DNA of 64,000 nucleotides from Pontederia crassipes (taxonomy: Eukaryota; Streptophyta; Magnoliopsida; Commelinales; Pontederiaceae). The first letter of the stretch is position 1. Each line of letters opens with the position of its first letter. Positions 46,401 through 56,199 of this stretch are shown one piece after another. Location: the NCBI GenBank assembly GCA_030549335.1, contig CM060187.1, positions 3,410,001 to 3,474,000 of the forward strand, in the 5' to 3' direction. Under the pieces are notes generated by a model. It was not told the origin of the DNA. It ran no database searches and was given only the letters and a program-made list of their open reading frames with translations. The position numbers and the translations under genes were made by a program.

Positions 46401-48427
46401 ATTTTTCTCCTAAACATTTCCAAACTTCAATCGGTATACCATCCGGTCCAACGGCTTTACCATTCTCCATTTTCTTAAGAGCTTCGCTAACCTCCGAGAC
46501 TCTAATTCTACGATAAAATGACCTATTAAGCTCACATTCGCTAACTGTCAAGTCCTCCAAATCACAACGCGAACCTTCACATCCATCATTAAATAGCTTA
46601 TAGTTAAGCTCACATTCGCTAACTGTCAAGTCCTCCAAATCACAACGCGAACCTTCACATCCATCATTAAATAGCTTATAGAAATACTCTTCCCATCTGT
46701 TCTTAATATCTCCTTCAGTAACTAAAACCTTGCCAACTTCATTTTTTATGCATCTTACTTGATCCAAATCTCTCGACTCCTCTTTGTTCCTTGCAATCTT
46801 GTAAATCCTTTGTTCACCCGCCTTTGTCCCTAACTCCTTATAAAACCCCTCGTATGCTTTAGCACGAGCATCACTAACTGCCTTCTTAGCCTCCCTTTTC
46901 GCCAAACGATACTTTTCCCAATTGTCAGAACTATTGTCCAAGTGTATCGCCTTGAAACAATTCTTCTTATTACGCACCTTTTCTTGGACCTCCTCATTCC
47001 ACCACCAAGTCTCCTTATCTCGTGGTCCAAAACCTTTTGATTCTCCTAAAATGGCTTTAGCAACCATTTCAACCTTTTTTGCCACATTCTTCCACATGAT
47101 ACTAGCATCTCCTTCTAACTCCCACACACTTTCCTCTAATAACTTACTTCTAAAAGTCTCTCGCTTCTCCCCCTTTAACTGCCACCACTTGATCTTTCGA
47201 TCAAAAACTGTTCGGGATTTTGGTTTTATACATTTTATTTGCATATCAAGAACTAACAATCTATGTTGTGTAGTCACTCCATGCCCAGGAATTACTTTGC
47301 AATTAGTGCAACGTCTTTTATCAGTATTTCTTATTAAGAAAAAATCGATTTGAGACCTATGAGTTCCACTTTTGTATGTGATTAAATGTTCCTCTCTCTT
47401 CCTAAAACAAGTGTTGATAATCTTAAGGTCGTATGCTAAAGAAAAATCAATAATAGTTTGTCCTTCCTCATTCAACTCCCCAAAACCAAAACCACCATGA
47501 ACCCTTGCATGTGGTCCTGCCTCTTTACCAACATGTCCATTAAGGTCTCCCCCAATATAAACTTTCTCGGTTGTTGGTATACTTTCAATCAAACCCTCCA
47601 TATCTGCCCAAAACTTCTCCTTGAGATGTGATTCTGCTCCTACTTGGGGTGCATATGCACTAATAATGTTCATAGTCTCCTTTCCAACAATTACTTTCAC
47701 GGATATGATTCGATCCTCAATCCTTTTAACTTCCACAACATTCTTCCTCCATTCTGCATCCGCGATAATACCAACACCATTCCTTCCATTTACCTTACCT
47801 GTGTACCAAAGCTTGGAACCATTTAACATAATCTCTTTACTTCCCTCTCCTACCCATCTAGTTTCTTGCAAGCATAAGATACTAATCTTACGCTGGTCCA
47901 TTACTTGTGCCACCTCGAGGCGCTTCCCATTCAACGTCCCAATGTTCCAAGAACCTAATCTGACCTTAGTCTCATGAACTAGCTTCTTTAACCGCCTCCG
48001 TCCATTAGAGTGCGGTAGCCCTTGTTCATTTAACACTGCATTCAGGCGAGGATGCAGCGGCTCTTGCTCATTTCAATCATGAAGTCTCAATAAAATCCGG
48101 TGATTTGCTAATTTGAGATTTAGATATTAGCTATAAAATTTACACCAAGGCTCCAAAACGTTGCTTTAGAAAGATGGTCCTTGTCGGAGCCCGGGGTGCA
48201 CAAAAAAAATGGTCAGACTAGATTTACATGGACATGTTCATGGAACCCACAGTGCACCATAATGCCCAATGCGGCTGGCATCATGCACATAGAATTCCCT
48301 CCACTCTTGGGAAAAACATAATTTCTTAGAGCTAGTACAACATCTTATTTTATTGTTTATATATCAGTTTAACAGTATCACTGATGCTATGTTTATATTG
48401 ATCATATTGCTGGATTAGGTGGTTTAA
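40464..48427 (+). CDS. MSD1: MSD1/SSX2IP-like protein (ADIP domain)
   Basis: Fifteen exons join in frame to 377 codons: 40464-40498, 40582-40693, 40802-40899, 41991-42087, 42188-42277, 42359-42421, 42531-42605, 42829-42897, 42981-43058, 43275-43385, 43516-43593, 43711-43830, 44394-44437, 44512-44566, 48419-48427. The N-terminus has the ADIP-family pattern (CAKYLNQTLVTFGFPASLDLF). Coiled coil follows from about residue 75 to 150 (heptads in RLEAKVERLEAQL, KKKEKEYVKLQERL), and two more helical stretches lie at VKLRELMAENSDLRALL and ERELELEAQLVEARSIIQEQ. Plant and animal homologues (Msd1, SSX2IP) sit at microtubule nucleation or anchoring sites. The last exon, two codons plus stop, lies beyond a 3.85-kb intron that holds a LINE. 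Reading through instead would add about 25 residues before TAA. The family call is strong; the exact 3' end is less certain. Confidence 0.87.
43998..44160. repeat. Intronic ~30-bp minisatellite
   Basis: Five imperfect units of the type gatcagttggtgttccctc plus an A-rich end follow each other in intron 12 of the MSD1-like gene. Confidence 0.85.
44567..44987. other. Left part of MSD1-like intron 14
   Basis: Intronic DNA between exon 14 and the LINE. It has no recognisable feature other than the GTGAAC donor at 44567. Confidence 0.6.
45034..48036 (-). CDS. RTE LINE ORF: endonuclease-reverse transcriptase, intact
   Basis: One uninterrupted 1000-codon frame. Residues about 20-270 form an apurinic-type endonuclease, with SWNIGTL, LQETRW, AYAPQVG, GGDLNGHVG, RSQIDFF and a TTQHR end carrying the expected Asn, Glu, Asp/Asn, Asp and His positions. 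Residues about 560-830 form the reverse transcriptase: NYRGIKLMSH, FGFMPGRSTTEAI, AFIDLEKAYDRVP, GLHQGSALSPYLFNLVID and FADDIVLLAD, the last being the catalytic motif with both Asp residues. The C-terminal part has RWFGHVQRR and RGRGRPR, and no RNase H domain is seen, as usual for RTE. Between endonuclease and RT, residues about 452-503 are a perfect direct duplication of 26 residues. Confidence 0.95.
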   Translation of the reverse strand: MLNEQGLPHSNGRRRLKKLVHETKVRLGSWNIGTLNGKRLEVAQVMDQRKISILCLQETRWVGEGSKEIMLNGSKLWYTGKVNGRNGVGIIADAEWRKNVVEVKRIEDRIISVKVIVGKETMNIISAYAPQVGAESHLKEKFWADMEGLIESIPTTEKVYIGGDLNGHVGKEAGPHARVHGGFGFGELNEEGQTIIDFSLAYDLKIINTCFRKREEHLITYKSGTHRSQIDFFLIRNTDKRRCTNCKVIPGHGVTTQHRLLVLDMQIKCIKPKSRTVFDRKIKWWQLKGEKRETFRSKLLEESVWELEGDASIMWKNVAKKVEMVAKAILGESKGFGPRDKETWWWNEEVQEKVRNKKNCFKAIHLDNSSDNWEKYRLAKREAKKAVSDARAKAYEGFYKELGTKAGEQRIYKIARNKEESRDLDQVRCIKNEVGKVLVTEGDIKNRWEEYFYKLFNDGCEGSRCDLEDLTVSECELNYKLFNDGCEGSRCDLEDLTVSECELNRSFYRRIRVSEVSEALKKMENGKAVGPDGIPIEVWKCLGEKCVLWLCKLFNEILRSKKMPDDWRLSTLVPIYKNKGDIQNCANYRGIKLMSHTMKLWEKVIEHRLRMETSISERQFGFMPGRSTTEAIYLLRGMMEKYRSRRRDLHMAFIDLEKAYDRVPRDVLWKALQKKRVNVAYIKVIQDMYDGALTRVRTPGGETNEFSIGIGLHQGSALSPYLFNLVIDAITESITEEVPKCMLFADDIVLLADSREEINTKLEIWRNTLESKGFRLSRNKTEYMHSNFTNKQLRDDLKVRLGEDIIPQVTKFKYLGSIVRQDGEIDDDVNHRIQAGWCKWRKATGVLCDRKVPNKVKGKFYRTAIRPAVLYGSECWAMKGQHERKVGVAEMRMLRWMCGHTRLDKIRNDHIRERVGVAPISEKMVENRLRWFGHVQRRPLDAPVRRVYQIIWSPIKRGRGRPRRTLGELIEQDLLVNNIPKGLVTNRAEWRRMIHVADPT
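46526..46681 (-). repeat. Perfect 78-bp tandem duplication inside the LINE ORF
   Basis: 46526-46603 and 46604-46681 are identical base for base. Since 78 is divisible by three, the frame is kept and a 26-residue block is doubled (KLFNDGCEG, LTVSECELN in each copy). Confidence 0.97.
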
Positions 48428-49063
48428 GATCCAGGACCTGGCACTTTAGATTCTGCATTCTGCTGCTGATCCGATCCTGGTCTTCTCATGAGGCCTGAAG
48501 TAGTGAAAATGGTAGGAGTTTAGGGGAAAAAATGAATGTTGTATTATCTGTATGTATTTAGAAGTGATTATGTTGGGAATTTATGTGGAGGCTCTGAAAC
48601 TCGATGTAGAATGACGATCGTGGAAAGTGTTTTGATGCTCTGCAATATAAAATTACACCTGACTACCATGCGTCTTCTCTAGTTTATTTTTGGAATTGGA
48701 TTTCTCCTTTAGGCTGTTTGGCTTGAGAAAAAAAAACATTCAACCGTTTATTCTTCTCTGTAGAATTGCTAAATCAGTTTGTGTATAATGTATTGCCAAA
48801 ATACAGGCGATAAAGGGCACCAATCGAATTGCATTTTGCACGAATCTACCAGAACATGATGGTTCATTGTCACTACAATGCAGGATGAAGTGATGAGCTA
48901 TCTGAAACATCACCAACGATTCCAATTCAGAGTTTGTACTAAAAAATAGCAGCTAAAGGACTCTTTTTCATACCTAGTTATTTCCCGGTTACCATTGAAC
49001 ATTTGTACTAAATTCAATCAACGAACAAATATTATTCTCTTGTTATCTCAGTTCCTTGGCTCA
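48084..49063. other. End of intron 14, last exon, 3'UTR and convergent spacer
   Basis: 48084-48418 finishes the last intron of the MSD1-like gene, with acceptor tggattag at 48411-48418. 48428 onward is T-rich 3'UTR-like sequence. The two genes meet tail-to-tail with about 640 bases between stop codons. Confidence 0.6.
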
Positions 49064-50234
49064 TCATGCTAACAACCTGTCTGGATTCCTCACGTAGTGC
49101 CAGCCGCAGGATACCTTGCATGCTTTCAGAGAAGCACTCCACATGATATCCCTGCCATCGGAGAGTTTCGAAGCGCACTTCATCCCTGCAACATGAATCC
49201 CTTGGATGTCCAACCTTCTCTCCACCGCCGCGGCCGCCTCGACGATCCCTATCATCAGCTCGCCGACCGCCTCGTAGTCCTCCTTGGGATCTCTGATCTG
49301 AATCATGACGACCAGAACAACGCAGTCCCTCGTTGCTTCCTTCACTTTACTCTCCGGCACCTCTGTGGCTCCGCCGCCGGTGCCCATCTGGATGCGAAGT
49401 CCTTCGAGAGCCAACCCCTCCATCTTCTCCACGGCGCCTAACACTAGGGTCTCCAGGTATCCACCGGTCTCAGAACCTGGTAAAACCAGCTTGCCCTTTA
49501 TCTGACTCGTCCTGCACCCGCTTATGTCCTCCATTGGCATGGACCGCTGCAAGCTGCTGCACAACTCCCGGGGCTTCATGGATGCCATTTGATGCAGAAC
49601 CTACGACCGTAAAGATTGTTCATGAAGCGCGCGCGCGTTTTTATATATGCAAGGGAAGACTAAATAAACTACGTATCCGCGGTCGCACCTCCATGGCGCA
49701 CGAGGCGTTCTCAGCACGCGTCGGCGCCGAGAGGTGCATGGTCAGCCTCCCCCATGGCCTGCCGACCTTCTTGACTTCATGGAGGTAACACCCGTCCGCC
49801 AACCTCGTGAGCTCCGGGCCTCGGGTGATCTCCGCGGCCGGCAGCTGGGGGGGCTTGGCGGCGGGGACGTTCCTGACGCACTCCGCCAGCTTCTTTTCGG
49901 CGTTGAGCCATTTGTCCAGCTGCCGGAGCTCCTGCTCCAGCTGCTTGGCCCTCTTCCAGTAGGCCTGCGCGGCTGCCTCGCCGTTGCTGAACAAGAGGCT
50001 GGGGAGCAGGGGAGTCGAGGTGGACTCGGCGGGAGGTTGCTGCTGCTGCTGCTGCACGGGGACGTCGGCCTGCGCTGGGCTCGCCGGAGGAGGGAGGGAT
50101 GATGGTTGATGGTGGGGGACGCGTCTGCACAGGGAGACGCAGGACTTGAAGTTTGAGCAGCCAGTGGAGAACACCACTGCAGGCGATGATGAGTTATGTT
50201 GCGTCTTCTTCTTCTTCCTGTCGTCTTCCGCCAT
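49064..50234 (-). CDS. PMI1-family C-terminal-domain protein, no NT-C2 domain
   Basis: Two exons, 50234-49689 and 49600-49064, join through an 88-base GT-AG intron to 360 codons. The second half matches the C-terminal region of PLASTID MOVEMENT IMPAIRED 1 and its relatives: MEGLALEGLRIQ, then VLVVMIQIRDPKEDYEAVG, then DIQGIHVAGMK and a tryptophan-containing end. A predicted helix (AAAQAYWKRAKQLEQELRQL) lies at about residues 93-112. The first 90 residues are low complexity, including a Gln run and Pro/Ser-rich parts. Full PMI1 proteins are much longer and begin with an N-terminal C2 domain, which is absent here and not found upstream. PMI1 proteins act in light-driven chloroplast and nuclear movement through actin; whether this short version does is unknown. 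It could be a real short paralogue or a gene piece. Confidence 0.8.
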
Positions 50235-51030
50235 TGCTCGCTTATCTTTCTCCCGTCAGTGTGTAATTAAGGATTATTGGTTCTGATAATTAACTTCCAG
50301 TTCGATAGAACCGTTACTCGGAGTTTATTTATTTATTTATTTATTTTTGAGGAGTTAATTCCTCTTTGTTTAAATTTTTTGTTATGTTGAGATTTCTACG
50401 TGTTTCGTGGATGTTTCTGTTGTGTGTTGTTATGGCTGTTGCGATCATTTAGGAGTTCTAATTCTAAAACTTTGCGAGAGTTCAAAAATTAATTCCACCC
50501 ATACGAATTACTAAAATTCGAAAGTAAAAAAAAAATGTAATTCTTGAAATTTTACTGTCGATGCACGATATTTCTTTTGTAAAAAAAATGGCGATATATT
50601 AAAATAAGATTTCATGATAAATCTTAATTTTAAGGTATTTGGTCTTTTTTATAGACCATGATTCACGTATTCTGCTATCCATCGCTTTTATCGGGACTTG
50701 AACACACCCCGCAACTTAATAAATCGCTTCAAATTAATTTATAAGCTGATGCTTCATTTTATTCAAATAATTAAATTAGCATGTGCATTAAAGAGGAATC
50801 CATATTTGTGGTTTGGAAATATAGTGTGATAATAAATGTGGACGCATAATATTTTATATTATCACGAACAGGAGATGTTATTGTATAACGTGGGTCCCTC
50901 GTCACTTTTGAACAGACAATTAAGTAATCAAATGTTCAAACGCGGAAATGATGTAATTTCGGAGCCAACAAAAGCAATTCCTAATTATTAGTGGATATAC
51001 ATATGCAATTTTAATTAATATGCAACCAAA
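50235..51030. other. Upstream region of the PMI1-like gene
   Basis: This region contains the presumed promoter of the minus-strand gene, a (TTTA)n run at 50322-50347, and otherwise AT-rich DNA without a coding signal. Confidence 0.45.
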
Positions 51031-51618
51031 GTATGCACATCCAATAAAGAAGATGGGCCATCAGTTCAGCTCATCTTTTCTTATGCGATCGAGATCTCAC
51101 TTGACTTGAATCGAAACTACTTAGGCTTTTGGACCATCAGAAAAAAAAAAACTCAAACCCAAAACCCTTTTTCCCCTCCCGATCAAAACTTTTTCCCTCA
51201 AAATACATTTCCCTCCCCTCATTTTCTCTCCCCATATTTCTCTCTTCTCCCTTCTTTCTCTTGATCGTTCTCCCTCGCGAGCGCTGACTGAAGCGGCCCG
51301 CAACATCAACGCGACCACAGATATGCAGCACCAAGTAAGTTCTCCTTCCCTCGCAACGATCTTTGGTCATTCATTTTTTTTGGATCATTCTCTCTCGTCC
51401 TCCCATACTAAGTGCTGACCCAAGCAATCTATAACATGTGAAGGGATTTGCACAATATGTGAGGGAGTTGGAATGGGAAGGAGAAGCCTGTTCGAAGAGC
51501 TGCACCATCAACAAGAGTGGAAACAGAAATAGGAAGAAACTTGTCCGGGTTGTTTAAAGTATGTATAATATGCGTCACTACTGGGTGCCGACTTATTTAA
51601 ATGATGTCTTTTTTGCAG

Positions 51619-52545
51619 GAATGTCTTCGTCACAAAGATCGAAAAGCATGCATTTATTTTTTGATGGGTATGTCAATTCGAATACATCATTAACAGATTT
51701 TGTGTTTTAATATGACCAAACCCTTCATTCACGTCGTGAAGCTGAAGAACATGAAGATTTAAAAAACTTGAACTCTAGAGCTTCTTTAATTTCAAGACAT
51801 CTTTTGGAAAATCATGCGGGCAAAGTATATACACAAAATATATTTGGTATATTCCAACAAGAGTTCAAGCAAATAAATGATTTTCTCAACAAAAAATTTT
51901 TTAAAGGATGACCAACAAGTAATATACTCAGTGTATTTGATGGGAAGATCAGAGGCAAAACCGTGTGAAGTATAGCAATGAAGGAACTATTTCAGTGGCA
52001 TGCTCATGTAAAAAGTTTGAGCAAGAAGGTATCTTTTGTGTTCATATTTTAAATATCCTTAATAAAAAGAAGATTACAAGTTTACTCAAACAATATATAC
52101 TTCATCGTTGGACAATGGACGCGCGTTATTCAAAGGCACATGCAATCCATGATGATGTCGCAAATGGTCACCATTATATAACTCCTCTTCAAAAATTTAT
52201 TTGGAGAACAAATATGTGTAAAGTTAATGATTTTGCCATGCGATCATCTGATTTTCTAGAGATTGGGGTTTCGATTATGAGAGAACTCATCGAATGATTT
52301 GAAAATTTAAACATCACAAACCAAGTAATTTCAAGTGATGCTCCTGTAGCCCTAAGTCAAACTTCACATGAATTAGATGATATCGTTAATGATCCAACAT
52401 TTGTAAAGGCTAAAGGCAGACCGAGAAAAATATAAAGACTTAAATCTGGTGTCAAAATTTCCACTTCACAAGGAGAGCGTAAGAAATAAATATGTGGTGA
52501 ATGTGGCATGCAAGGACATTATAGATCTACTTGTTTTTGTAAGGT
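51619..52545 (+). pseudogene. FAR1/FHY3-type MULE transposase, C-terminal half, broken
   Basis: After a good acceptor at 51618 come GMSSSQRSKSMHLFFDG and LHSRREAEEHEDLKNLNSR, characteristic of the MULE transposase domain shared with FAR1/FHY3. A SWIM zinc finger follows, CSCKKFEQEGIFCVH (near 52005-52050), then YILHRWTMDA. Near 52496-52540 is a CCHC zinc knuckle, CGECGMQGHYRSTC. Stops at about 51712, 51907, 52297 and 52434 and frame changes break the reading, so no functional protein is expected. The catalytic N-terminal half is absent. Confidence 0.88.
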
Positions 52546-52580
52546 AAAAAGAAATATAAAAGTTCTTTTGAAAATCTTAT

Positions 52581-54099
52581 TATTTATATTCTCATTAACA
52601 TCATGCTTTATATATTTCTTTGTGTAAAAGAAAACTGTTCAAGAAGACAAAGAAGGTGATGGAAAACATGATGAAGCTGATAATTAATAGTAACTTTCTG
52701 TGTGCTATTGTTAGAATGTTTCTTCATTGTGATCTATTTCATAACCAATCTATTATGTTTCTTAATTGTGATCTCTCTTTCCTTTATTGTCAGATATTGC
52801 TGGAATGTTGTTGGAGATGGAGAACGACAAATTGTCATTGCTGGAGGTTGCTGAACGTTTTTGTTGTTGGTCAACTCGGGAGCCATTATTGTTGCTGAAT
52901 ATATTTTGTGTTTGTTGTTGTTGTTGAATGTTGTTGCTCCATTTCATTGTTGTTGAATACTATTGTTGCCAATTTAGTCCTTGATGTGTTCCTATTGTAA
53001 TACATGTAAACTTTGATGTTACTGTGATTGCAAACATATTGTCACTGTGTGGTTTGTTGTTGAGAGACTTTGATCTTATTTGTTATGTGGAAACAACTTC
53101 TCTGGTGCAATTCTCACCATAATTGTCATTGCATGGTATCTCATTAACAAAAATTGAAAGCTTACAGAAAGTAGGCCATTGCATGTGTCATCTAGATTTG
53201 ATAAATTTTCATATCCATGGACATTTATCCCGTTTCAAAAAGCTTACAAAAAGTAAGTCATTGATGTATCTTCTGAATTTGATAACTTTTCATATACATG
53301 GACATCTATCCTGTTTCAAAAGAATTTAAGCTTACCATGAAAGGTCCAAGATAGCAGGCTCCTACGAGTACATAGTCGAGAAAGTATATTATTAACTTCA
53401 GGCGAGAAAGTAAAATTGTTACTTATGATAGATTGATATATTAGATAAAATTGGAAGAACCACAGAGAGAATCACAAAATAATACAACTGAAACTCATCT
53501 TGATTCATAATATAATATTTCATGGCATTTACACCATATTAAGAGTTAACTGTAAAATAAGACACCATAATAGTCCAAGGTTCATGGTCCAATATGATAC
53601 TCCTTGCCACCTCTGATGAGTTACATCACAAGGTATAATATTATCAACAACATACATGCTATGATAACTTTAAACAATCTAATTTTTCTTCTTTTGGCTT
53701 CAATAGTGGTTTCAAATTTTAATCATTCATCTTCGAGTTTTTGATCTGAAAGCTTTACTCTTCTCAATAAACTATTGACAAGGCTTGTATATCGAGATTC
53801 CATTGGTGGATCCAACCAACAAAAGTAATCACAGGCTCTGTTTCACTAAAAAAATAATCCAAATGTCAAAATCATGTAAGAAATCTGATATAAATATCAA
53901 TCAGACTACATTAAAAAGGTACTCACTTGATAATTTTTACAACCATAAAATTGTCAACCTGAATTTCTCAATGTCCAAGATGTCTTAATCACTGCTTCTT
54001 GATGACATTCACATTTCGATCGTGCGGTAAAGTTATTCTTCGCCATTGCTGAAACGAAAAAATGTGCTAAATTTATTCTTCACCGGGTGCTGCAGAACT
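52581..54099. other. Interior of the MULE, no coding signal
   Basis: The DNA from the transposase remnant to the right TIR is AT-rich. It has a GTT-rich stretch (52850-52960), a duplicated phrase (gataaattttcatatccatgg-like at 53200 and 53280) and no recognisable gene. Confidence 0.5.
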
Positions 54100-54426
54100 C
54101 ACCTGGTGTTGCAGATCTGTGGTCGCGTTGATGTTGCAGGTCGCTTCGGTCGGCGCTCGCGAGGGAGAACGATCAAGAGAAAGAGGGAGAATGATTGTTG
54201 GAGAGAAATGTGGGGAGAAAGAATGAGGGGAGGGAAATGTATTTTGGGGGAAAATTTTTTGATCGGGAGGGGAAAAGGGGTTTTGGGTTTGTTTTTTTTG
54301 TTGGTTTTTTCTGATGGTCCAAGCCTAAGTAGTTCCAGTTCAAGCCAAGTGAGATCTCAGCCGTATAAGCAAATGTGAGCTGATCGGATGGCCCATCTTC
54401 TTTGGTTGTATATTGGATGCATATAC

Positions 54427-54436
54427 TTAACACACA

Positions 54437-54467
<31 letters not shown>

Positions 54468-55080
54468 AGGTTAAGTAGCATGCAACCAACTTTTGTATAA
54501 CTAATATGCAACCAACAAATAAGAATCGTTAGATCATAATTATATGATTGAGATTCAACCTCTATTGAATTTAATATTAATTCTTCTTATGCAACTTACC
54601 CAATATATAACCAACAAATATGGAACCAACTTTTATACAACTAATATGTAACCAACAAATTAGGATCGTTAGATCATGATTATATAATTAAGATTCAACC
54701 TATGTTGAATTTAATGTTAAGTTATTACATTTAATATCAATCATGTAATCATCATTGAATGCATATTGATTGTAGAATTTTTTATTGCATATTACTTATG
54801 CCCATATATACATATATATATGGATTAATGCTCTAGAGGGATGTTGAAACGACCTAGATTGTTGAGTTATTAATATTTCAAATAAATAAGACAACTAAAT
54901 AATGTTAAATAATAATTTTTAATCATTCATAATCTAAATCGTTGATAGGTGGATTAATCATTCAAATCTGTTCAGCATTTTTCTAGAGCAAAATGTGCTC
55001 TGGAGGTGCATTAAACTCATATATATATATATATATATATATATGAGTTTAAGTTGGATGAAAAAAAATGGTTGCAACTT
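54427..55080. repeat. TA tracts plus 140-bp spaced duplicate
   Basis: A segment starting aaccaacttttgtataacta at 54484 recurs at 54624, with the shared run ggatcgttagatcat / gaatcgttagatcat. (TA)n tracts lie at 54451-54467 and 55018-55044, each followed by a ttaagt-containing motif. Confidence 0.75.
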
Positions 55081-55935
55081 ACAACCGTGAGATCACAGTC
55101 CTTGGATTGCGCATTAAACGGATGGAAGGCTGAGATCGAAGCGCGTCGAAACCTTTTGATTTTGTTTTTTTGCCGGTTCAGTCAGCTGGCCGCTTCTCCT
55201 TCCCCGACAAAATACTTTTGAAACCCTTTTTCCCCAAATCATTTGCCCCCACCCCCTCGACTCTGTTACTGACGAGCCCCACGAAACCTTTTCTCCCCAA
55301 ATCATCTGCCCCCAACCTCTCAACTCCATTGCGATCTGCCCTCCCTGCCGTCGTTGCCATTGTTGTGATCTACTGCCACTGGCCCTTTCCCCTTCGATGA
55401 TCCTCTCTGCGCGTCCTTTGATGATCAAGCCCCATGATCTGCTGCTCTGTTGTCGTCCCCGCCGTTGCGATCTGTTGTCGCCGCCGTCGCGATATGCTGT
55501 CACCCCCGCTGCTTTGATCTGCTGTTGACACCACCCCGCCGCTTCGATCTACTGCTGCCGCCACACCGCTTAGATCTGTTGCTGTCACTGCCGCCGTCGC
55601 AATCTGCTGTTGCTGCCGATGCCTCCGCGATCTGCCGCCGCCTACTGCCGAACATTCAAGATCCCCTTCTCGAACAACACATGCCTTCAACGATCGTGAT
55701 GCTTTTACGAAGAAATAGAGATTGAAAAGAAAAAAAATGTAATGAATGTGATCTGTATTTAAGTGGATTGAACATATATTTAATTGTGATGTTAAATGTA
55801 AGAATGAATGTTGTACATAAATCTTGATCGCGAACAAGATGAGTAATTTTTCGTGTATCTCAAATCTTAACAGTGCAATCATTTGGTGTACTTATGAAAA
55901 AGATATGGATGAGCTTTCTCAATCATGTGAAGTTT
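55081..55935. other. GC-rich block, possible TE terminus
   Basis: 55140-55660 is CCG/CTG-rich and gives overlapping frames on both strands without any known domain. It may be the terminal region of a transposon that carries the VPS15 fragment. Confidence 0.35.
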
Positions 55936-55989
55936 CAGTTTTCTAATAAAATGAATTATGCACAACATCGATAACATGACTTCTGCACA

Positions 55990-56190
55990 ACATCATCGAT
56001 AGACATTCCAAAGCATTGGCAATTACAGCCTCCCTCTCATCAGTTAAAGCCTGCTCAATGTAAGGTAAAAGATCTTCAACATTCTTCCCAACAAAGTAGC
56101 ACACAAAAATATTATATTCATAAAATGCAATCCGAAGTTGTATCATGATCATTAAGAAATGCAGATGACTAGCTCTTTTACAAACATGAA
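55990..56190 (-). pseudogene. VPS15: VPS15 (PI3K regulatory subunit) exon fragment, frameshifted
   Basis: On the minus strand about 50 residues match the HEAT-repeat region of plant VPS15, the kinase-like subunit of the VPS34 phosphatidylinositol 3-kinase complex: QLRIAFYEY, VCYFVGKNVEDLLPYIEQAL and AVIANALECLSMM. Just upstream, SAFLNDHD in another frame continues the match, so a one-base shift lies near 56145. Nothing of the rest of VPS15 (N-terminal kinase domain, C-terminal WD repeats) is recognisable in the window. It is a dead fragment, either transposon-captured or left from a larger duplication. Confidence 0.72.
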
Positions 56191-56199
56191 GCAAGTTCC

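Larger units (their letters stand above)
44988..48083 (-). mobile_element. Full-length RTE-clade LINE with target-site duplication
   Basis: The element occupies about 45001-48067 on the minus strand. It is bounded by a perfect 16-bp duplication, tcatttcaatcatgaa, at 44988-45003 and 48068-48083. Its 3' end is the agccgaccccacctagtgg block and a TTG-repeat tail, the hallmark of plant RTE elements. Only about 30 bases precede the ORF start, so the 5' end may be slightly short. It lies antisense in the last intron of the MSD1-like gene. The perfect duplication and open ORF point to a young insertion. Confidence 0.95.
51031..54426 (+). mobile_element. Mutator-like element with long TIRs and FAR1-type transposase
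   Basis: The ends are inverted repeats of about 310-320 bp (left 51031-51345, right 54100-54426) with clear matches such as caacatcaacgcgaccacag on opposite strands. Between them is a plus-strand transposase remnant (51619-52580). A target-site duplication could not be read, partly because both flanks contain related atatgcaacca repeats. The N-terminal transposase exons are missing between the left TIR and 51610. Confidence 0.82.

Noticed and set aside
45671..47977. Plus-strand frames of 60-143 codons across the LINE
   Set aside because: They are antisense shadows of the 1000-codon LINE ORF.
55114..55882. Frames of 129 and 170 codons on minus
   Set aside because: Repetitive CTG/CCG sequence; products are low complexity and overlap plus-strand frames of the same kind.
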